Position numbers and translations under genes: made by a program
In this document: piece after piece, positions 59,836 through 64,000 of the stretch
Layout: each line of letters begins with the position of its first letter
How positions within the stretch are numbered: the first letter of the stretch is position 1
NCBI GenBank assembly: GCA_016288755.1
Contig: JAEELE010000028.1
Location: forward strand, 1 to 64,000
Length of the DNA: 64,000 nucleotides
Direction: 5' to 3'
Origin: Oscillospiraceae bacterium
GTDB taxonomy: Bacteria; Bacillota; Clostridia; Oscillospirales; Ruminococcaceae
Notes under the pieces: generated by a model
Database searches by the model: none
Seen by the model: the letters and a program-made list of their open reading frames with translations, nothing else
What the model was told of the DNA's origin: nothing

Positions 59836-60966
59836 ATGGAGAATCCGTCCGGCATGTTTTCCGTCAATCTGCAAACGCTGGTCTATCCCCCGCTGAAATC
59901 CCAGTCCTCCTGCTTCGGGGCACTGCCCGAGCACGACAGAGAGGTCATCACCAAGCTCTATGATTCGGTCAACGGCAAGCTCATGGTCAGTCAGGCGTGG
60001 ATCATCCCCGCGACGCGCAACACCGTCTGCTGCTGCTGTCTGGAGGCGGGGCTTGCGATGTTCACGCTGCTGCCGACCGAAAAGGGACAGGTCGGTCTGA
60101 CGCTGAAGGGCTTTCTGATCGAGCACAGCGATCTGCGGACGGCATGGCAGCTCTACCGCATGAAGCTGCCGGTGCTCGCGGGCGCGGGCTGGGCGCTCTC
60201 GGGCAGCAGCCTGATCGGTCCGGAGATGGTCGATTCGCTCTATGAGCAGTCTGCGGCGGAGCTCCCCGACGAGCTGCGCACGATGATCGAGCAGATTCTC
60301 CCGCGGATCGCCGAAAGTCCGGCACCGTTCTCCTTCCTCGTCACCGGTCTGCCGCCGCGGCTCTTCCCGGTGCAGTTCCACGCGGCACAGATCAATCCCC
60401 CGTCCGCCGACAGCATGAACACCGGCGACCAGATCCTGCTGCGGGATGACGACCGCATGAAACGCTATCTCAGCGTGCTCGCGGAGCGCAAGCCGGCATA
60501 CCGGAGCACCATTCTGTACTGCAGACCGCGGCGCGGCTTTCTTTCGATGGTCAGGGCATGGCTCGACGAATGCGAAAAGCAGGGCAAGCTCGAAAAGGGA
60601 CTCGCGAAGGTGATCGCGAAGGACTACGAGGAGCAGCTCGAGCAGTACACCGACGATTACGTCTTTGCGCTGTATGTCGGCGGCGAGGAGATTCTGCTGC
60701 TCGACCCGCGGCTCAATCACGACCTCAACGAGGGCTATCTCGATTTTGACATGCTGCTGACTGGGATCGAGCGCGAGCTCAGGCGCCCGAAGAAGGATTA
60801 CTCGCTGCCCGAGCCGAAAAAGCCGGCGCGCAGATCCAAAAAGGACGACACCGCCCCGCTGCCCGAAATGCCCTCGGTCGAGGACGGCGCGAAGAAAAAG
60901 CCCAAAAAGCCCGCAGAGGAGGAGCCGAAGAAAAAAGGGTTCTTTGGAGGACTGTTCCGCAAATAA
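59836..60966 (+). CDS. Operon gene 13: uncharacterised protein with Lys-rich tail
   Basis: Not recognised. Predicted 376 residues. The N-terminal part holds four adjacent cysteines (NTVCCCCLEAG, near 63-69). The middle is a mixed fold (FSFLVTGLPPRLFPVQFHAAQINP). The last 60 residues are disordered and Lys/Pro-rich (KKDYSLPEPKKPARRSKKDD.., KKKPKKPAEEEPKKK) and end GFFGGLFRK, a pattern seen in proteins with a membrane- or nucleic-acid-binding tail. AAGGAGG lies before the ATG; only 3 bases separate it from gene 12. Last gene of the core operon. Confidence 0.7.
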   Translation: MENPSGMFSVNLQTLVYPPLKSQSSCFGALPEHDREVITKLYDSVNGKLMVSQAWIIPATRNTVCCCCLEAGLAMFTLLPTEKGQVGLTLKGFLIEHSDLRTAWQLYRMKLPVLAGAGWALSGSSLIGPEMVDSLYEQSAAELPDELRTMIEQILPRIAESPAPFSFLVTGLPPRLFPVQFHAAQINPPSADSMNTGDQILLRDDDRMKRYLSVLAERKPAYRSTILYCRPRRGFLSMVRAWLDECEKQGKLEKGLAKVIAKDYEEQLEQYTDDYVFALYVGGEEILLLDPRLNHDLNEGYLDFDMLLTGIERELRRPKKDYSLPEPKKPARRSKKDDTAPLPEMPSVEDGAKKKPKKPAEEEPKKKGFFGGLFRK

Positions 60967-60983
60967 TGCAAGGGAGGCAAAAC

Positions 60984-61859
60984 GTGCTGAAAAAACTGCT
61001 CCGCGTGCTGCTGACACTCCTTGCCGTCAGCGCTGCCGCATTTGTCATGGCGCTCAACAACCGCTCCTTCATCAGCACCGGCGGGCTCTACCCCGGCGGC
61101 GTGACCGGTCTGACCATGCTGATTCAGCGTGCCGCACAGCTGCTGCTGCACACGGATCTGCCGTTCACGGCGGTCAACCTCGCGCTGAACCTGATCCCCG
61201 TCTATATCGGCTTTCGCTATATCGGCAGGAGCTTTACGCTGTATTCCTGCATCGTGATCGTGCTCAGCAGCGTGCTGACCGATCTGCTGCCCGCCTGTGT
61301 TATCACCGAGGATGTGCTGCTCATCAGCATTTTCGGCGGGCTGATTCAGGGCGCTGCGGTCGCGGTCTGCCTCAATGCGGGCGCGACCTCCGGCGGGACC
61401 GACTTCATCTCGATCTTTCTCTCGGAGCGCAGCGGCGTCGATTCGTTCAACATCATCTTCGGCTTCAATGCGGTCATTCTCTGCGTTGCGGGGCTGCTGT
61501 TCGGCTGGGACAAGGCACTGTATTCGATCATTTTCCAGTATGCGGCGACCGCCGTGCTGCATGTGCTCTACAAGCGCTATCAGCAGAGCACGCTCTTCAT
61601 CGTGACGGCAAAGCCCGCGGAGATCTGCGAGATGATCTACCGGAAGACCCGCCACGGCGCGACCGTTCTCGAGGGAGAGGGTGCGCACAGCCACTGCGAG
61701 CGGCGCGTGGTGTACTCGATCGTCGCGGCGTCACAGTCGCGGCAGGTCATGCGCGCTGCCGTGGAGATCGACCCGGAGGCTTTCCTCAACGAGGTCAGGA
61801 CACAGAAGCTCGCCGGCTATTTCTATCAGCCGAAGGCAGGCAGCATCGGACCCGAATGA
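60984..61859 (+). CDS. YitT-family membrane protein
   Basis: Predicted 291 residues with five or six membrane helices and a C-terminal cytosolic DUF2179 domain (about 200-291: TLFIVTAKPAEICEMIYRKTRHGATVLEGEGAHS). The membrane part shows FISTGGLYPGGVTGLTMLI and the second GATSGGTDFIS, the two glycine-rich signatures of the YitT/DUF161 family. Function unknown. The start is set to GTG at 60984, six bases after AGGGAGG; the ATG at 60966 overlaps the previous stop and adds a non-hydrophobic prefix. It ends at a strong terminator, so it may be co-transcribed with the operon without belonging to the system. Confidence 0.85.
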   Translation: MLKKLLRVLLTLLAVSAAAFVMALNNRSFISTGGLYPGGVTGLTMLIQRAAQLLLHTDLPFTAVNLALNLIPVYIGFRYIGRSFTLYSCIVIVLSSVLTDLLPACVITEDVLLISIFGGLIQGAAVAVCLNAGATSGGTDFISIFLSERSGVDSFNIIFGFNAVILCVAGLLFGWDKALYSIIFQYAATAVLHVLYKRYQQSTLFIVTAKPAEICEMIYRKTRHGATVLEGEGAHSHCERRVVYSIVAASQSRQVMRAAVEIDPEAFLNEVRTQKLAGYFYQPKAGSIGPE

Positions 61860-61860
61860 C

Positions 61861-61897
61861 TGACCGCCCTCCGGAGGCTCCGGGGGGCGGTTTTTTG
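61861..61897 (+). terminator. Terminator of the large operon
   Basis: ACCGCCC..CCGGAG pairs with CTCCGG..GGGCGGT, followed by TTTTTT; just after the YitT stop codon. Confidence 0.88.
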
Positions 61898-61926
61898 CGC
61901 CCGAAAAAGAAAATTCGCCGGAATGC

Positions 61927-61955
61927 TTGCTTTTTCCGGCACATTCTGGTATAAT
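61927..61955 (+). promoter_or_regulatory. Promoter of the 62021 gene
   Basis: TTGCTT (61927-61932), 17-base spacer, TATAAT (61950-61955). Confidence 0.8.
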
Positions 61956-62020
61956 AAGAAGTATTATGAGCAGGTGTCGCCTTTGCCCTGCTGAAAACGA
62001 TGAAAAAGGAGCCAACCGCA

Positions 62021-63160
62021 ATGGACGATCAGAACAATCTCGCCAGCTCGCTTCTTGGAGATATGACCTACGACGACCCGCGCAAGTCGCAGCAGCCTGC
62101 CGCGCCCGGTGCCGTCGACCCCCGTCTCGCCGGTGCGACCGTGCCGGTGCTCGACGACATGAGCACCTCGCCGCAGCCCGGTCCTGCCGTGCAGCATCCC
62201 GGCGGCGTCGACCCGCGTCTGGCGGGCGCCTCTGCTCCGCTGCTCGACGACATGGGTGCAAGCGCTGCCCCGCAGCAGCCGCAGAGCCGCTATCAGCAGC
62301 TGACGGTCGAGCAGATCACGATTCTGCAGCAGCAGCGCGCTGCGCAGGGTCTTCCGCCCTATACCGCGGAGGAGATCGAGGACCTGCAGCGGGAATTCAT
62401 CGAGCGTCAGCGCGTTGCGGCACAACAGGCTGCGTTGGCGCAGCAGGCACAGGCGCAGGCAGCTGCCGGTGCACTGCTCGAGGAAACGACCTATCAGGCG
62501 CCGGAGAAAAAGCCCGCACACGAGGCACTGCCGCAGGTCGACGCAAGCGATCTGCTGGAGGAGCCCGCACCCGAGCCCGAGCGCAAGGTCGTGTTCAATC
62601 AGGAGGACCTCGAGGCAGCCAAGCGCGCCGCCGTCAAGACCGCCTCCTCGGCGCTCTCCTCTGCACCGCAGACCGAGGCGGATGCCAAGCGCGCCCGTCA
62701 GCAGCTTGAGGCGCTGCGTCAGCAGCAGATGGCGGACCTCGCACAGGCAGGCTTTATGACCTCGATCATTCTGACGATCGTCGGCGTGATCGCGGCGGGC
62801 TGCATGATCTGGTTTGCGGCAAGACCCTTCGGGGACGGCTTTGAGCCCGGCGCGTTCTTCAATATCGCGGACAAATTCTACAAGTTCGGCGGCATCGCGC
62901 TGGTGCTGCTCGCCTTCACGATCGTCCTGCGCGTCAAGCCGCTCAAGGGGCTGACCTCCTTCCTCTACGGTCTCGCCTCGGTGCTGCTGCTGATCCCCGG
63001 CATCGTCGTGCTGATCCAGAAAAAAGACGCCGGCGGCTTCGGGCTGACTGCGGCACTCTTTGTCCTCGCGATCGTCGGCTGCTTTGCCGTGACCTTCGTG
63101 ATCTCGACCAGCGACAAGCTCAACGCCTATTACGACCGCAAGGAGATCATGTACGACTGA
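62021..63160 (+). CDS. Four-TM protein with repeated acidic LLxDM motifs
   Basis: Predicted 379 residues, not recognised. The cytosolic N-terminal 245 residues are disordered and carry related short motifs: LLGDMTYDDP (11-20), VLDDM (43-47), LLDDM (74-78), LLEETTYQAP (152-161) and LLEEPAPEP (178-186). Two of them sit in a duplicated block beginning VDPRLAGA. A Gln/Ala-rich coiled coil lies at about 90-150, and four membrane helices fill 246-365. The repeated acidic motif looks like a multi-copy docking site. The start at 62021 has AAAGGAG 9 bases upstream. It is separated from the operon by a terminator and promoter but on the same strand. Confidence 0.75.
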   Translation: MDDQNNLASSLLGDMTYDDPRKSQQPAAPGAVDPRLAGATVPVLDDMSTSPQPGPAVQHPGGVDPRLAGASAPLLDDMGASAAPQQPQSRYQQLTVEQITILQQQRAAQGLPPYTAEEIEDLQREFIERQRVAAQQAALAQQAQAQAAAGALLEETTYQAPEKKPAHEALPQVDASDLLEEPAPEPERKVVFNQEDLEAAKRAAVKTASSALSSAPQTEADAKRARQQLEALRQQQMADLAQAGFMTSIILTIVGVIAAGCMIWFAARPFGDGFEPGAFFNIADKFYKFGGIALVLLAFTIVLRVKPLKGLTSFLYGLASVLLLIPGIVVLIQKKDAGGFGLTAALFVLAIVGCFAVTFVISTSDKLNAYYDRKEIMYD

Positions 63161-63231
63161 GCGTTCAAACGGTACATCGCGCCGGTTTTCAGCGTATCGC
63201 CTGAAGATCGGCGCTGTGGTTAGGAGTACAG

Positions 63232-63936
63232 ATGGAAATACAGCCGATCGCCTTTATCCGATGCCCGTTCCGTGAGAAATTCGGTCTGCCGCGGCAGAGC
63301 GGCATGGTCCCCTCGCTGACGGGCGAGGTCGTGTTCTGCCCGGAATTCAGCCGCCCGGAGGCGCTGCGCGGCATCGGGCAGTTTTCGCATCTGTGGCTGA
63401 TCTGGGGCTTTTCCGAGGCAAAGCGCCCGGGCTCGGACGACTGGGCTGCAACGGTCCGACCGCCGCGGCTCGGCGGCAACACGCGGCTCGGCGTCTTCGC
63501 GACAAGGTCTCCGTTCCGCCCCAATCCCATAGGGCTCTCCTGCGTGCGGCTCGAAGCCGTTCACACGGAGCAAAACCCCGTTTCACTGACCGTCTCAGGG
63601 CTCGACCTGCTCGACGGCACCCCGATCTTTGACATGAAGCCCTATATTCCCGCTGCCGACAGCATTCCGGATGCTTCCGAGGGCTACACCGCACAGACCA
63701 AGCTGCATACGCTGAACGTGCAGTTCCCGCCCGAGCTGCTCGCGCTGCTCCCAGAGGAGCACCGACAGACCGTTCCGGCACTGCTCTCTCAGGATCCCCG
63801 CCCGGGCTATGCCGACGACCCGGAACGCATCTACGGCATGACCTTTGCCGGCTGCGATATCCGGTTCCGCGTTGCGGGCGATACCCTGACCGTCTGCACC
63901 GTCATACCACCGAAAGGAGCTCAGTCGATACTATGA
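63232..63936 (+). CDS. trmO: tRNA (N6-threonylcarbamoyladenosine37) N6-methyltransferase TrmO
   Basis: Predicted 234 residues of the TrmO/YaeB family, which methylates t6A37 of some threonine tRNAs with SAM. Signature segments: IAFIRCPFREKFGLPRQSG, HLWLIWGF, RPPRLGGNTRLGVFATRSPFRPNPIGLSCVRL (the conserved core) and DGTPIFDMKPYIPAADS. A C-terminal extension of about 70 residues follows. TTAGGAG precedes the ATG. It overlaps the following regulator gene by 4 bases. Confidence 0.93.
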   Translation: MEIQPIAFIRCPFREKFGLPRQSGMVPSLTGEVVFCPEFSRPEALRGIGQFSHLWLIWGFSEAKRPGSDDWAATVRPPRLGGNTRLGVFATRSPFRPNPIGLSCVRLEAVHTEQNPVSLTVSGLDLLDGTPIFDMKPYIPAADSIPDASEGYTAQTKLHTLNVQFPPELLALLPEEHRQTVPALLSQDPRPGYADDPERIYGMTFAGCDIRFRVAGDTLTVCTVIPPKGAQSIL

Positions 63937-64000
63937 GCAAGCTGTATGAATCCGGAGAGGATTACCTCGAGACCATTCTCATTCTGCACAACCGCAAAAA
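63933..64000 (+). CDS. DtxR/MntR-type metal-dependent regulator, N-terminal fragment
   Basis: Cut by the right edge; 22 residues are visible. They read MSKLYESGEDYLETILILHNRK, matching the first helix of manganese- or iron-dependent regulators of the MntR/DtxR family (SGEDYLE-x-IL). AAAGGAG lies upstream. Starts within the trmO stop codon (ATGA). Confidence 0.75.
   Translation, partial: MSKLYESGEDYLETILILHNRK

Overview
The window reads as a chromosome segment of a GC-rich Firmicute, most likely an anaerobic gut clostridium of the Ruminococcaceae/Oscillospiraceae type. The evidence is two large secreted proteins with C-terminal dockerin modules (a rhamnogalacturonan lyase and a subtilase), Thr-rich linkers, Gram-positive style Shine-Dalgarno sites, a PdaA-like deacetylase that suggests a spore cortex pathway, MecA, an ECF sigma factor with a probable anti-sigma, and sigma-A promoters with 17-base spacers. 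I found no rRNA, tRNA, CRISPR array, intact insertion sequence or prophage.

From 1 to about 42 kb almost all genes are on the minus strand. In order: clpB (cut by the window edge) and a ribbon-helix-helix gene; on the plus strand an AlaX-type editing protein, a CorA-like transporter and a zinc-hook ATPase; a GH25 lysozyme coupled to an RlaP-like nucleotidyltransferase; the PL11 lyase and a 2257-residue dockerin subtilase; a membrane cluster of three Rnf-like proteins that seem to have lost their redox ligands; mecA (plus), rpe, small unknowns and pdaA (plus); a GNAT gene with a structured leader; a compact radC-uvrB-small genes-HAD-YfcE operon; an AT-rich orphan CDI immunity gene; an SGNH lipoprotein; the ECF sigma/anti-sigma pair; a tgt-phosphoesterase-PP2C-pseudorhomboid operon; and degV with an MFS transporter.

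From about 42.1 kb to the end all genes are on the plus strand. After an XRE-type membrane regulator, a consensus promoter at 42986-43014 opens a run of twelve closely packed genes to 60966, followed by a YitT-type gene and a terminator. It encodes a membrane protein, an Hsp70, a kinase-like/Hsp70 fusion, a radical SAM enzyme, an unknown, a coiled-coil protein, a membrane-associated coiled-coil protein, a double AAA+ ATPase of the CbbX/SpoVK type, a zinc-finger membrane protein, a P-loop GTPase, a degenerate GTPase-like protein and two unknowns. I do not recognise this combination as a described system; it is the best candidate for something new here. A four-TM protein with a repeated acidic motif (own promoter), trmO and the start of an mntR/dtxR-type regulator close the window.

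Non-coding structure includes a probable small RNA opposite the alaX-corA gap (promoter and terminator both visible), a likely translational attenuator before the GNAT gene, a palindromic operator inside the degV promoter, direct repeats in the promoters of the ribbon-helix-helix and subtilase genes, and a GA-rich dispersed repeat present near 36.5 kb and 49.7 kb, the second copy sitting inside the large operon.
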